Positions 34,101 through 49,083 of a stretch of 64,000 bases of DNA are shown here, piece after piece. Each line of letters opens with the position of its first letter. Position 1 is the stretch's first letter. Source of the stretch: Cristatella mucedo (taxonomy: Eukaryota > Bryozoa > Phylactolaemata > Cristatellidae); assembly GCA_009760855.2 (NCBI GenBank), contig WPIO01000140.1, positions 949,501 to 1,013,500 of the forward strand, in the 5' to 3' direction. Under the pieces are notes generated by a model. That model saw only the letters and a list, made by a program, of their open reading frames with translations, searched no databases and was not told where the DNA came from. Made by a program: the position numbers and the translations under genes.

Positions 34101-35469
34101 TGCACTGTCGAGTCATTGTTTGTTCCGAACCCACCCGACAGCTGGCCGCAGTTTGCGGTAGATGGATGTCCCCACAGATGCCACCACTGCTGGGTTTGGG
34201 CAGGACTGTCGAGTCATTGGCTGCCCTGCACCGGAGCCTGCGGCTGCTTAGGCAGTCTGAGCCCTCGTACGGTCTCTGCCCAGTGCTCAAAGGTTGCTTC
34301 GTCATGCTCCCTCACGTAGGAGTTTAGCCATCATTTTCACGGACACCCAAGCACCCTCAGCACATTTAATTTTTAATGTCATCGTCTAGCGAGACAAAAG
34401 AGTGGAGAGAGAGGGAGGCAGCAGCATCCAGCTGCAGCAACTCGGTCAGCAGCAACTACAGTCACCGACGTGTACCGAGTAACGGGTGAAAATCAAAGGA
34501 TAGACCAAGGCATTTATAAGAAACTCTGTTTCCTTCCGTTCGAATGATTTTCGTTTGGTTATAGGTTGCGTGACTTTATTATTAGTTATCTCCCACCATC
34601 CGTCAGTCACTCGCCAGAAAAGATAGTCTGTCGGAATACAGGGACCGATCTGAGCTGCAAAGACTTAAACTCTGGTGCCTTTGCTTCCGGTTGCTTCTGG
34701 TGCTTTTGCTTTTTTGGCTAGAGAGGAAGTAGCTCTATTGCAACCTTCGCCTAGTTGCCGAACGGATGCCACCTATGCTCAAATCGTCGACTTGCCCCGC
34801 CCCCTTTTTATCGACTTTGCCAGAGGCAGTTTCCCCAGTCGAGACTCATCGCCTGACATAAATTGAACCAGCTACAATAGACACGACCTGCGTCTGCAAA
34901 ATGAATCCTTTTGCAGTAAAAGGAGATCAGGTGTAGTCTCGTTGAACTTGTTGATTGTTTAGATGGGTGCTTTGCCTTTGAAGTCGCATGCAGAGAGCCT
35001 ACCTTGGCGGCTGCCCAACTACTCAGCATGCTACTACACGACTGCTGCACTATTCGCTCTACAAGAAGGCCCGTGGATCAATGCAAAAGCCTTTAAAGCA
35101 CTCATTATTTGACTGCATTCATAAAGAGTTATGTCAGCAAGTAGGAAACAGCACGTGCGTCGGCTGCAAAGTGGGAGGAGCCAAAGGCCCCCCCATCTTG
35201 CTCCTCCACCATTCTCCTCTGCCTTCATTTGCGCCCTCTAGTGGCAACCATGAGTCGCCATGCCTTACTTCTTGCCCTCTGCATTTCCTAAGTTAGAGTG
35301 GGAGCATTGTTTGCCTGCTCTTTAGTAGATCGCGTGGAACTGGGTTGTCAGATATTTACCAAGAATCTGTCAGAAGTGCTTAAGCACAACAGCACCTGGT
35401 CGTCGGCTGACTGCCCAGGAAGCTATTAACTGCATCCTGTCACAATTACCCTTATGCCATGTATATCTG

Positions 35470-35531
<62 letters not shown>

Positions 35532-35690
35532 CATATACATATGTATGTATATGTATGTATATATATGTATATATATGTATGTATATATATATACATATAA
35601 TCTAGCTGATTCAACAGCCTCATATGTATTGCAGCAGAAGAGCCTTATTGGTTGGCTACTAACACTGCTTTGGGCTGGCAATTATCACTC

Positions 35691-35740
<50 letters not shown>

Positions 35741-38464
35741 GGCACTTGATAAAGCACCCTCAGAGAACTCAATCTCTCTCTAGGCGCTTTACATTTGCTG
35801 CAAAGGGAAATGCAATTGAATGGTAAGTAAAATCATGCTTGATAAACAAACAAAATGAATAACATGGTTAGGGGTGACATGCACAGGGTCAGCATGCAAA
35901 TGTGGTTAGTGGCAGCATGCAGTGTCAGCACCCATAAGCACATGAAGGACGAATCACAGGGACCCACTAAATGCTGTCCTAAATAGGTGTGTTTTTAGGT
36001 TCCTTTTAAATGTGGTCAGGTCAGGGGATGTTCTGACGCAGGTCGGGAGGGAGTTCCAGGCTTTGGGAGCATACGAACTAAATGCACGGTCTCCAAAGGA
36101 TTTAAGGTTTGTACGAGGTATTTGTAGACTGTTGTATTCCGAAAAACGGGTGGTACGATGCTTGGCCTGATGGGGGAGTATATCTGAGAGATAGGCTGGA
36201 GCCAAAGAATGGAGTGACCTAAAAGTGAGCGACAAAACCTTGAAGTCGATCTGTTGCTTGACTGGCAGCCAGTGCAGGTCGGCGAGAAGTGGTGTGATGT
36301 GGCAACTGCGCCGTTCACAACAGACAAGCCTAGCTGCAGAGTTTTGCACCAGCTGCAATCTCCTGATCGCACATGCTGCTAGGCCAGTAAACAGTGAGTT
36401 GCAGAAGTCGAGACGGGATGTCACAAATGCATGGACCAACTTAGACGTGGTATCCTTATCTAAACAAGCCAGAATTTTAGCAATGTTATGAAGCTGAAAA
36501 TAGGCAGATTTGACTGTGGAGCTGATATGGTCGTCTAACGAGAGGTCGCTTTGGAATATGATATTTAGATTTCGAGCTGATTCGACAGGAGATATGCTGG
36601 CAGAGCCAATTTTGAGAGTCAGCCTTTCCAATCTCTGAATCACACTGGGTGTGCCCATAACTAGTAAGTTACTCAACGGCAGAATTCGAATGTACGACCT
36701 CAGTCGAGAAGAGCAAGCACCTTACCTCCAGGGCTACCATACCCCAGTACGATAAGTTCTGTGCTCCTTTGTCGTAAATCATGTGGAACCCTGTCCCTTG
36801 GGTCACGCTTCAAAAAGCAGACGTCTATTACAAGGTCACCCACACACTAGAGCATGACTAGCAGGTAGAAAACTCCGGGGCTAGCAAGAGAGTGATCAGT
36901 AAGCAGTATAATTGATCTTGGCAACCGACAGTCAGTGCTCTTGTATGCAGCCATTGAAGCTCAGACAGAACAGTAATGATATGGCACCTACGCCATTGAC
37001 GAAATACCAGACGAGCTGCTGATGAGGTACTGATGTTTATAAGTACAAACTTACATTTTATTATGAGAGATAGGGGGCTGCAAACTTGAAGGACAGTTAC
37101 TCAAAAATGGTTTTTAGATGTGTGCGAAAGAATTTTAATAGTCCTGACAACAGCAGCTCGCTATCTTCCACTCTATGGAAAGACTCCAGCAAACGAGGCA
37201 AGTGAATTTTGACAACTTGCTATGTTGCATAATCATTGAAAAATCCCATGCGTGAATACCAGGGTAGAACTCAGGTTGGAAAACCTAAGTCCCTCACGAT
37301 TACTGTTTACTGGCTCATCGAGACATGGTCCTAACTAAGATGGTTTAGGATAAGTCAAAACAAAAAAGTTCTCAAACATCCGTTATGGAAGCCAGACAAG
37401 TGACACGACATGCTTCGACAAGTGCGCAGCATAGAAGACTAGCAGCAGCAGATGAGCAAGTCAGACATTTTTCGTCGGCAAGGCAACGAGAATAAGAAAG
37501 CAGGAGAGGGGGAGGAAGCAACATGTGCACAAGCACCAGTCTCTACCTGATCATATCTCTACCAGATTCTACTTCGTTGACCCAGATACGGGTACGCTAC
37601 TACAAAATCAGTGTCCAACCAGAGGCTCAAGATCAAGAGGTGCAATACCTTTGAGTGTGATCTCAATTATTGTAGGCACACTTGATTGCTTCCATTCTAT
37701 TTAGTAGCAATCCAGTACCTTTTCATCTGGTATCTGGCACCATCAGCATGCAGCGTGCAAAGCCGGGAGACTAAGGCTGCAGCACATCGATGCCTGGTGC
37801 CCACAAACGTTAGAAGTAAAAATGAAACATCCTGCAAAATTAACAGAGGTAGCATTCCCGTCTACTGCGCCCTTTTTTATGCATTGGGACAGCTTACTTA
37901 TGGAAGGTGGATCCAGTGTCTCTTACCAGAAATGTAGCAACTACTTGGCCATCAAACTTTAACACATCTGGGGCTTCTACTTTTTCGAGGCGACGATTCG
38001 TTCACTGCACCGGCCCTCCTGAATTTTGTGACCAAGAACCAGATATACAATAATTAGAACAAACCACTAAATCCCTCCATTTTTTTCGCTTCATGACCCT
38101 ATAACATACTAGAACCATGATGTTACTAACCATATTGACATGATTCCCTTACAGACTATGCGAAGTGCCTATAAAAAGATTAATATCTGTGGAGGCACTC
38201 TACAAATATATCATTGTTAACCTCTCAGCACGGCTATAACATGCTCTACGGCTTAAATGACCTCACGAGATATCATACCGGCACTGTTTGCTGACGTTAA
38301 AATATTGTTCCCTCGAGCCGATTCTCCTGCTCTCCAAGCTTGGTAGGGATTAGCAACGAACTTGGAGGGATTAGCTGCATCACACGATCGTAAACATTAC
38401 GTCAGTTGGATAGCTGCAGCTTAACGCAGTCACGTGTCGAAAGTGACGTCGACTTACCAAGAGA

Positions 38465-38540
<76 letters not shown>

Positions 38541-39143
38541 CCCCAGGACGACAAGCAACAGAGAGGTAAAGGCAACCGATGCCACCGAGGTTACTGAACA
38601 AACGGCCACCAACCTTAAACGTCAAGCTGCACGACTGACACCGGATGACGCCCTCCTCTTGAAGCATCCTCTTCGCATTGCACTCCAAGCTGTGCCGAAC
38701 AAATTCTTCCCTGCCTACAGCACGAGCCTAGTCTGTCGATCGCTGGCCAATCGCATTGCTCACCGTGCGGGCAGCCAGCAGCGCGCTCGGCAAGCCGCAC
38801 GCAACCAGGACACTTCGTGCGCACTCACGGTTGTACGGACGACTGCAGACGGTGCACGTGAACCGCAAGCTGTGCTGGTATATGTGCCGACGCAGCTTTC
38901 GCTGGGAATAAAACTTCTTTTGACACAAGGAACACGAGATTGTCTCGCCAGTGGTTTCCGAGCAATCGTGACTTTCAAAAAGCATCTGCACGAGGCGATT
39001 CGGCGTTGCTGGCGTGGCGACAGCAGCAATGCTCTGCTGGTGCGATGCGCCGGTGCTGCGCACAGCACCTTGCCCTCTCGGCCGATAAGGCGAGCAAAAG
39101 AGTAATGGCGGCAAAGAGTCAACGTCTAGCGGGAGCGCGAGAC

Positions 39144-39197
<54 letters not shown>

Positions 39198-42100
39198 CGC
39201 GCTCGGCCTCGCTGAGGCCCACACCGATCAAGCGATTGCGGCAGTGGTGGCAGCGATCGGCCGCGAATTACCTTGGTGTGAAACTTCGTGTCGCAGCGGC
39301 GGCATAGGTACTGCTCGAAATGATACGTGGCCAGGTGGACGCTCAGCGCCACCCGGCTGGCAAAGGGCAGCGTGCAATCCTTGCAAGCTAGCGGCGGGAA
39401 GGCCGAGCCGAGCATGTTGGCCAGCCGCTTTCGATCGCACTTCACCAGGTGGCGAAGCAGAGGGAAAGTGCCCGAACAGAGGATGCCGCACCTGCAGTGG
39501 TGAGAGCCCGAGAGCCCAGACATGAGTCGGAGCCAGGTGTCCAGCGAAGGCCCCAGCATTGCGTGCATTGCTCGCTCGCCCCACCCCTGCCACGACACAC
39601 GGGCAGACGCTTGGCCTGGCGCGCCTACCTGTGGCACTTGTACGCTCCGTCGTGTATGAGCTGGTGCCGCTCCAAAAGCGTGGCCGAGGCAAACGTTAGA
39701 TTGCAGCTGCCGCAGCCCCAATGCACGAGGTCGCCCAATGCAGCCGCCGCATCGCTAGCCTGCTAAGGAGAGAAAAGCGGATACGTGGCAGCGAGGCTTG
39801 AGCCCAGTTTGAGGCACGCTGGCGCCGACGGCTGCGCCGCAGACGGCAGGTGGCGTACCTGCACCTCGGCGGCGGCTCCGAGGCCGCCGACCGACAGAGC
39901 CTTGTGATCGCTGCCACGGCCATCGCCGACCAGCAGTGCTGCCGCATTGGGGGCAGCTGGATCAATCACAGCGGACTTGCCGGCAGGCTTCGTCAACTCA
40001 GCCACTCCGGTACAGCTCTGGCAGTGCTCGCCCGAGGACAAATCTGTCTGCACAGTTCTGCAAAGAGCCAAGACACACCGGGCTGGAGTTCGGGGCGCTG
40101 CCTCCTCCACACGCACGCACGCCTGCGAACACACAGCCACGTTCAGGTCACGTGACGGCGGCGAACTCGCCATTTTTGCTCTTGGGCAGCGATCAGGACG
40201 AGTCGTCTGCAGGCGTGCAGAGACGACTTTACTCACCCGAGACACACGTCGCACAGGAAGTGATCGGAGTGACCGACGATGTGCCGCTCGAGCTCAGCGA
40301 CAGAAGCGAATGTGGGCTCGGGGACAGAAGCGGCGGCCTCAGCTGCCACCGCCGCTGGCGGCGCTCTCGTTCTGCACGCGGCTGCGGCCACGGCAGTGGG
40401 GCGACACTCCGGGCAGGCGTATGTGCCGCTGTCGCGCCGGCATGCCTCCAGGTCGGCGCGTGCCATGGCGAGCAGCTCGGCGCCCGTGGGTCCAGGCAGA
40501 GGACAGCGATGAAGCAACAGGCTCGTCCTCCGGCTGAAGGTCGTGCAGCCTACCAACGCCGACGGACGGAAGCTCCGGCGGACGCCGCAGAGCAGCGCTG
40601 TGCGCAGAGCACCCTCGGCACGGCAAGCGCCTCTGCCGCCAGCCGTACCCAGCTGCATGGCACCCCCACGAGCGCTCTCACAGCCGCCGGGTTGCTCACA
40701 TTTTTCGCACCGAATGACGCTAGCCTCGAGGGACGTTGAGGCAGCTGCTACTGCGCCGGGATGATCTGCAGCGGAGTCTGCTGTCGGGTCGTGCGGCGGC
40801 TGCTGCTGCGCCGACAGAGAGTTGCCGCCGCCACCTCCCTCACACAGCTCCGCGCCTTCTTGTCTTGCCGCTGCCGTCGTCTCCTTCTTCTCGTCCGTTG
40901 ACTCGAGCTCGTTGGTGTCGTCTTCGTCGTCACAAGTGTCGCTGTCCAGAAGCTAGGGAGAAATCGCGAGAGAGAGAGAGAGAGACGAGTGCGGCTTGAG
41001 TTCACTGGCTCCACTGGCTCGCGTAGGGTCCCCAAACAAGGGTCCCCAAACAGCGAGCGGCCAGTAAGCGGAAGCGACAGCCCGCTCGCTACCTCCACTA
41101 ACGAGCCCGCCGCTGCTATTGCAGGCAGGAAGGAAGAGCGACCAGTCGCCATCAGCGATCAACTACGCAACGCAAGCACAACCACACCAGATCAACTGCC
41201 GGCGGCTGAGTTTACGAAGACCAACATCGCCAGCAGTGCTAGTAATAAGGAAGACAACTCTAAGCATGTGGAACAGTTCCACGAACGTGCGACCTCAGAA
41301 ACCCGACACACGAAAATACTCGTCACACCGACTAGCACAGCGTAGAAAGCAGCCCGCCAATCGGTTGGTCAGGCGTGCTTTATAAATGCAGTAGCTGGCA
41401 GCTATAGCAACGCAGACAAATACGTGACCGTAGCAGCAGGGTATTTTTTCATATGCTTTTCTGCTTCCAATCAAATGCAGTTCAGATTGCTAAGCAAATG
41501 TAAAGCGCCTAGAAAGAGATTTGACTTCTCTGCAAGCGATTAATCAAATGTATAATTATTTTTATTATTATTATTATAAGCACTCACATGCTCTGGGCAC
41601 AGAAGGAGTCACTGACACACCCAGCAATGACAGCTCACGTCGAGCTGCTCGCTGTCTTTGGGTCAGCACAAGCTGGTGATAGCGAGCAAGCCTGCATAAG
41701 CGTGCATACTGCACACTATTCGAGCGCGCTTACTTAAGTGCGCAAGTGGATACACCTTGACCACGTGACTGGACCCGGGACGCGACACGTGTCAATGGTG
41801 CGCTCACCACAGTTTACCTAGCAGGTCGAGTCTTAGGCACAGTGGTGCAGTGCTTGCACGTCACTACTCAGGTACTCTACACCAAATCTGAGACTTACTG
41901 CGACTTCTCAAAGCACATCAAACTAACTAAACTTGATCCATTTAGAACACTGACCAGCAGGAAAGTTAAATAATAACTGCCGGTGATTGCACCAAACCGA
42001 CACAGAGGTATGAAGCCCTATGAAATGAGGCCTTGACAATGCTCTAGAAGCCTGTATAGCCATATCAGGATTACTCACTACCTCAACTGCTCTCCTGACT

Positions 42101-45100
42101 CTGCTACGCTTCCCACTTTCTCTTTGTTGTGTGAGACGAAGTCATATCAGGATTACTCACTACCTCAACTGCTCTCCTGACTCTGCTATGCTTCCCACTT
42201 TCTCTTTGTTGCATGAGACGAAGTCTGTTGGCTACCGAATGCGTACCGAAAGCCGCTTAGGCTGTAAGTGCGCTATACAAAACTCTCCTGCGTAACACCT
42301 ACATGGTCTTTATGACTTTGTGGAGTTAATGACGGAGATACATTACACATTACATCGTTCAGCGGCACATTTACTTTTACGCGAAATAAAACACATTTCA
42401 TATGTGCAAGCATAACTACGCTAAGACTACAGACACAGCAAAACCTTTGACATAGTTCTCCGTCATGACAAACAGCAGCAGTGTGTGGCCCGTTCGGAAC
42501 CAATCTGATTTAGCCGTGACACCGATGATTAGGTTGCAAGCTGTTAGTCAGACGGAAACCCGAGAGTCAGTTTGGCAGTCAGCTGGAGTAGAAACGATGC
42601 GCACGAGTCTTCTAAGTGACAAAGGTTCTCACCGCAGTCCTTCAACATGTCTCACTCTTACAAAATACAAGCAAGTCACGAGATGCTCGTCTTTAAATAC
42701 CTTCACATGCTCTACAGGAATGAAAAAATCTGGATTTTAATGTAACCAAATTAAACCAGGGGGGGGGGCAGACGAAGCATAGCCACTCTAATGCGGTACA
42801 TGAAAACATAGAAGCAATAATACGATGGGTGCCAGCAGTCTAACGTGCAGTGAAAATCGCTTACTCTCTTAGGCATCAGCTTTCGCCTTTTCCCCCGACC
42901 AAAGCTTGACCCTGAAAACAAAAAAAACCAATGCCTGGAAGGAAAGCAAATCGGCAGGTAGCAATAATCACCACACTTAAGACACGCCATGCCGGCAATC
43001 GTCAAGTAGTAATAATCACCATACTTAAGACACGCCACGCCGGCAACGTCTTAAATACAGCAAGTCTGGTCGTCACGTGGGGGGCCTCTAGAGCAACGAT
43101 GCAAAAGAGGGCACACAACTCTGGCTGAAGCAGAGCCTTCATCGCCTGCCGACTGCCAAGTCTCAATACGGAAATTGACGCCAAGCCAGTAGCTTGCTGT
43201 CGCTGCTGGCAGCGCCCAGCACCGGCTGTGCTAGACCACTCTCGTGACTTCGAGTAGCATGCAGCATGCTAGATCTCGACCCGCGCGAGAGCCGGCATTC
43301 GGCGCTCCTGCAGCACGCAGCCCGAAGAGGGTCACTCACCGCCGTTGCCAAACGCAGCACGCTGCTCGGTCTTGGCAAGCTCGGCCAGCGCGCGATCGCG
43401 GGCTGGCCCTTCTATTAGCAGCTGCACAAAGCACGCCTTGATGCCTTTGGCCGCACGGTCAGCAGACGACGGAGCGCGCAAGACTTCGCCGTGACCACTT
43501 GAGGAGGAGTGGTCAATCGACTGTCGGCGGTCGCTGGACTGGGGGCAGCCGGAGCCGCTGCTGCGGCTAAGCGCCGTCCGGCGCAGCTGATTCGCAGTCT
43601 CCTGCTCGCGCTCCCGCGGATCCTGCTCGCGCTGCCTACTTGGCGGCGGCAGCGGAGGCTGAGGCTGCTGCGGCAGCGGCGGCAGAGGCGGCTGCTGCTG
43701 CGGCAGAGGCCGGTGATGCTCCTTCCTGTGCTTGCCCAGCCCCCTCGGGCCGGTGAACGTCATGGAGCAGAGCGAGCACGGCCACGAATTCTTGATCCGC
43801 GGCCCGAGCCACCGCTTGTGATTCACGCGAGTGACAGCGGCTCTCTTCCGCCGCGCCCTGCAAATAAGCGAGCGGCCACGCTACAGCTCTTCTTGCGCAC
43901 GTCCTAGCGATACGCCCTACTTCATCGAATGTCAGGCGCACGGATTGCGAGCCGAGTTAGAGGCTCGGCAGAAGGGGCCAGCAACACTCGAGCAGCAGCA
44001 CTAAATATAATAAATAGGGGAGGGCACGCCAGGTATTGCCCCGACGACAGGTATGAGGCCCAGAGGCCAGATATGGCAGCAACGCCGACGGTGCAATGCC
44101 GCTGACCTTGACTGCTTCTTGGAGGCAGGAGTCGAAGCGCTCGACGACTGAGCGATCGCTGTCCCGGGAACGTGGTCGCCAGCGGAAGACCCGGGGTCAC
44201 CGTTGCTATAGATGACGGCCGATAGGCCACCGCTGCATGGCACGTCTGCCGAAGCCTTGTCGGGAGTAGCACCCGGCACTCCCACCACAGTCACACTGCT
44301 GTGGCAGTCACCCAGATTCGGGCAGCTAACAGCACCCACTGCATGTGACACGTGTCCAACTTCCGTTTTCGGTACGGTGCTGGCCGGAGCCACTGCTGAC
44401 AGGTAGGGTTTCGACTCAAGAAAGTGAGACTGGTCTACAAATGCAGAACAGCCCAGGTGCGAAAACTTGCCCGGCACACCATTGAAAAGGAGATGAGCAC
44501 CTGCCTACTATTTCGATTCCGGTCTTACACACAGGCCTTGATGAATGCAGAAGAACAAGTGCGGCATGATGCCCGAGGCACGCACACAGCCTAGCGAGGG
44601 TAGGTGATCTATGTGAATTTGCTAGCCCAACGGCATTACTCTACAAACGGCTAGCAGCACAACGGAAATTAAACTAGTGCTTGCAACCACATAATGCAGA
44701 TCAGCCGCAAAACAGTCATCGATCGCTGTTGCCCACACCAGTAACCGGCACTTGCACGTGATCAAGCCTAAGTAAAGCTTCGTTAACGAGCGTGAGTACA
44801 TAAAGAGGTCGATGGACTATGTTGGCTGACTTATGTCACAAAGCTAATCTCTCAACATAAGGGGCTAGATTCCATCTGGAAATTTTCTACATAGTACAGT
44901 AAACGTTTATTCCGGCCTATGCTGTAAGTCTCTTAACAGTAGGTGAAAAACACTTTAGCTAGGCTTGTCTGTCGTGAGTGCTGTACTTGCCACACCACAC
45001 CACTTGTCACTGACATGCACTGGCGCCCCATCAAGTAGCGATAGGTCCCTCCATCCTCTTACCTCGGCCTACCTATCCGAAATTTTTGCTAATCAGGCTA

Positions 45101-48100
45101 GTTAATTAATTAATAATAGTTAATACCTGCTGATTTAACTGCCTCTTTTTGTATAGCAGCAGAAGAGCTTTAAAGGCTACCAATACAGCTTTCAGCAGCA
45201 ATAAAGGATTGCCCAACGCAGGATTCGAACCCACGACCTCGGAACCGAGGTCGTCAAAAGCAACCGCATTACCCAGTGTGCAATCACGGCTCACCATCAC
45301 GGCACATCAGGCTAGGCAGTGTAGCATATTCTCTTCTGACTCTAGTCGCATAGCTGTGCCTCTAACAACCCCGAAACCTTTTTGGAGCTCGTGCCTTCAG
45401 TTCGCATGCTTCCAAAGCCTGGAACTCACGTCTCACAACTGACTGTCGTCAGGACATCCCCTGACTTGACATTTAAAAACAAGCTAGAGCTCAGCAGTCA
45501 CTTACGGCTTTGCTTCTTTGCCCGACTGAATTGTCTCGTGTGGGCTTCTTTATGCCGAAACTGTGCATGATATCACTAAACAATTTTTTATCTCTTAGTT
45601 CGCCAAGCACAAGTGCTCAGTTTTTTTAATTTTTTAATGGCCATAGGATTTCACGTCAAGGAACCACCTGCACCTCACAGGCCCAGGGGACAACGCCCTT
45701 ACCGAAGCTCTCTGCAGACACAGGTCGCTACCTCAGCACAGCTACACCCGGAACCAACAGAGACTCATACACGTTAGTAGATATTTACTAATCGTGTACC
45801 GGGTAAGTTGCTGTGATGGGCAGAGGCTGGATAGCACATTTTGCTACAAACTCAAAATGCTGCCAGCACACTAAACCTGACATATATGAACCTGGATGTT
45901 AGCACAGAGTGGCGCACTTCACGACTCGGGTCGTAAAATCGAGTCCTGCAGCAGGCAATCTTGTATTGCTTGCTGCTAGCGGATTGATAGCCGCTACTGA
46001 GCTTCTGCAGCTATATAAATGCGGCCGTTGGATCAGCCAGCCTTACATTTTTTCCGAACATCGCCCAGTTTGACGAGCTTGACTAAAAATGGAGACTGCA
46101 AATGCAGGTAACAGTCACTTCAATGGAAGCGCTTCTTCAAAGCTGCTAAAGGATACAATCCACTCCACCTACCACCATAAAGGGCATCAGCTGATGCATA
46201 TTTCTCTGTTCTTAAATAAGCATGGTAGTTTGCAAGATAGTTTGCCACTCATCTGCAGAAATCATCTGGCCTCTTAATGGCCTAGCACTACAGACTGGCC
46301 TTTACGATATAAGTCTCCGTGGACTACCCAGGCCACACGCCAAGAGCAAGCATGCAGGCTACTGCACCATATGCACAGCAGGGTCATTAAGTTTTGCAAG
46401 AACGATTGGGACAGGCTTACGAATGTGGCAGACCCAACCCGTGCGGTCTACAAGGGGCAATCAGTCGGCATGGCTTGAGAGAACTTCCGGTGGGCAGCTA
46501 TCTAGACACCTCTTGTCCTCCACAGCGACCATTGTTGTGGGCAGTTTAAAAAGCACTGCAAAGGGTCCAAACGAGTGAAGCTGATGCCAAAATAATCACA
46601 ACACGATTTATAATCAACGATCACCACCACTGACTCAGCAGGTCTGGTAGAAACACTAATAATGCTACTAGGTAAAAGGCGGCTCCTGACAATTGGCAAT
46701 CACTTCTGTTATTTGGGCTAGCACGGTGTGGTATAAAACAGCCACTTCCAATTCGGCCAATGATCTAGAGCTCTAGTTAGTGTCAAGAGCTCTCAGCTTC
46801 CGCCGAGCCTCGTCCTATAGATGTTCAGTCTGTAGATTGCTTGGTCGAAGGTATGGATGTTCAGTCTATCCAGTGTTTGGGAGAAGGTTCAGGCTGATTC
46901 GGCCATTGCAAGCAAGTGAAACTAGAGGACTTGTCAAGAAAATGGACAGCATGCTTCGGACCGTTGTCCTGTTGACAAATAAAATCAGTGACAAGCACTC
47001 GCAATGCACTTGACACAGCACCGCTGTCCACGATTCGCAGGTAGCCGTCTTCATTCACTATGCCCTCAATTCGATTAAGTGCCCCCAACGCCTCCCCACA
47101 TCATTACTGATCCGCACCACGAGTTCATAGTGTGTTGCAAGCAGGCATCAGCATTTGCTTTGCCTATCATGCGTTGAAAGTAAGATCGGCGTTTGCAATT
47201 TCATCGGTAAAGAATCCCTCCCTTAATCTGCGGCCATCATGTGTCTGTGATGCCCAGCGCACTCAATCCGTGCTTATTTGCGGTTTTCGTCAGTAGCAGA
47301 GCTTTCTTTGCCCACAAGACCACTTGCTCACTGAGCACTTGCAATCCTCAGAGAAGAGGACGGCAAGCCTCTGCAAGCTCACCGTCGGCTTGCTCACTGA
47401 GGATTGCCCTGTGCTATGCCCGAGCATTTGGCATGAACTCAAGCGAGCGGTCGCACAACCGGCTGATGGCGCTCCATTTTAGGAAGCCGATCATCCCTCC
47501 TGGTAGAAGACGAGGGCGCCCAGACACAGGCCGGTCCGTCATCGTCCTCAGCACGTCTGGAGATTCTCCAAATGTTGTACAGCTTTCTCACGTATCCCTC
47601 AGCTTCAGAGCATTCTTTCACTGGCACTAACTTCCTGAGATGTAAAGACCATAGCTGACGCCTCACAAAATAGGATGGCCTACTTTGCTATAGCTGCTAG
47701 TAATGCACCCACATGTCGATACGGTCTGCCGACTGCGGCCAAGCTCACTGTGAGCATGCCCAATTTCCCCAGGGTGCTAGTTCACCAAGAATATGTAGCT
47801 CCTACTATTAGACGATTAACGTTAACAAACGTTCCAGAGTGGCGGCGGCCATATTTGGAGGTACAAAATCAATGCACATTTGCTCTGCTAGCAGATTTTT
47901 CTAGAATCACTAATATTTAGCACGCACATAGGTGAGCATAGTAATACCTACTGCCTAGCCAGTGAAATGAAGAACCGAAACTGAACACCGGGAAACGGGT
48001 GCCGGATTTATTCGGTCACTATGGGGGGTACATATCCACAAATATGCTCGCTTCCGGTTTCCGGGTTTATCACTCAGAAGTCCCGATGAGCAGTGAGTTA

Positions 48101-49049
48101 TAGAGCAAAGCACTGCTTCTTGATGGGCAATAAGCAAAAAAATGTATTGCTAGTATTTATATTCAATTTACAGCAGTTCCAAGAGCTACCGGCTGAGATA
48201 TATCGACCATACTCACAAAAGAGATAAGTGCAGCAAAACTTTTGGCGGGTAGTGTAAATCCAGACCCGCCAATCTTACCTCGATATCGGGTTGCAAATAC
48301 CACATTCACACTTGATCATCTGCCGAGAGCACTATTCTGTATCCGCTCCTAATAGGAGGTGGGGACTCAGTTGCAATATCTACCTCACCTGGGAAGGTGG
48401 GATGTGTAGAGTTTAGAACGATCGCTGCTGAGTACCGAAGATGTGAGTAATCCGAGAGAACTAACAGCAGCTGCTTTCAAGGGCTTGCACGCAGCAGTAG
48501 AGTGATATGCACACGGTCACTGCAGCGGCATCTGAAGCAAAGTGCAAAAATGTGCCACGAAACGAACCTGGACAGGCAACCATCTTGACGAGGTGTTTAC
48601 TGTCGGCTGCCAAAGAACCGTTTGTCATCGGTATGACTCGTGACAGTGACAGCAGAGCTGAAACAACAAGAGCCGTTAGGTGAGCACTACTGCTGCAAAG
48701 ACGCCAGGAGCAGCGGGCAAGAGCAGCTGACGAGCAAGCCGCAGTGGATCGCTCGCTGCAACACCTATCGCAGCTCGAAGGGAAGCAGCAGACGTGCATG
48801 AATGAGGGGGCGCAGCTCGTGGCGCAGTGCATGCCGGGACGGAGGCAGCAAGCGCTAGTGGCTCGGCCTTTCGAAGGCATCAGCTGCCACTATTGAATCG
48901 CTTGAGCTCACGCACATTGAACCACAAGACGAGCTGGACCAACCCTTGCAGAGGGTCATCCAGGGGAGTCGTCGAGCTACCCCGGCCAATTGCTGCAGGC
49001 AATTGCAGGGCTTCGGCAAGCACATCGGTCTGCTTCTACCAAGCAAAGC

Positions 49050-49083
<34 letters not shown>

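Noticed and set aside
33808-34305. 165-codon minus-strand Cys-rich frame
   Set aside because: Cysteines have no zinc-finger spacing; no similarity recognised and no compatible splice phases.
39936-40739. Plus-strand open frame of 267 codons
   Set aside because: It is antisense to GC-rich PRDM15 exons whose zinc-finger text and splice phases are on the minus strand; the plus frame has no domain.
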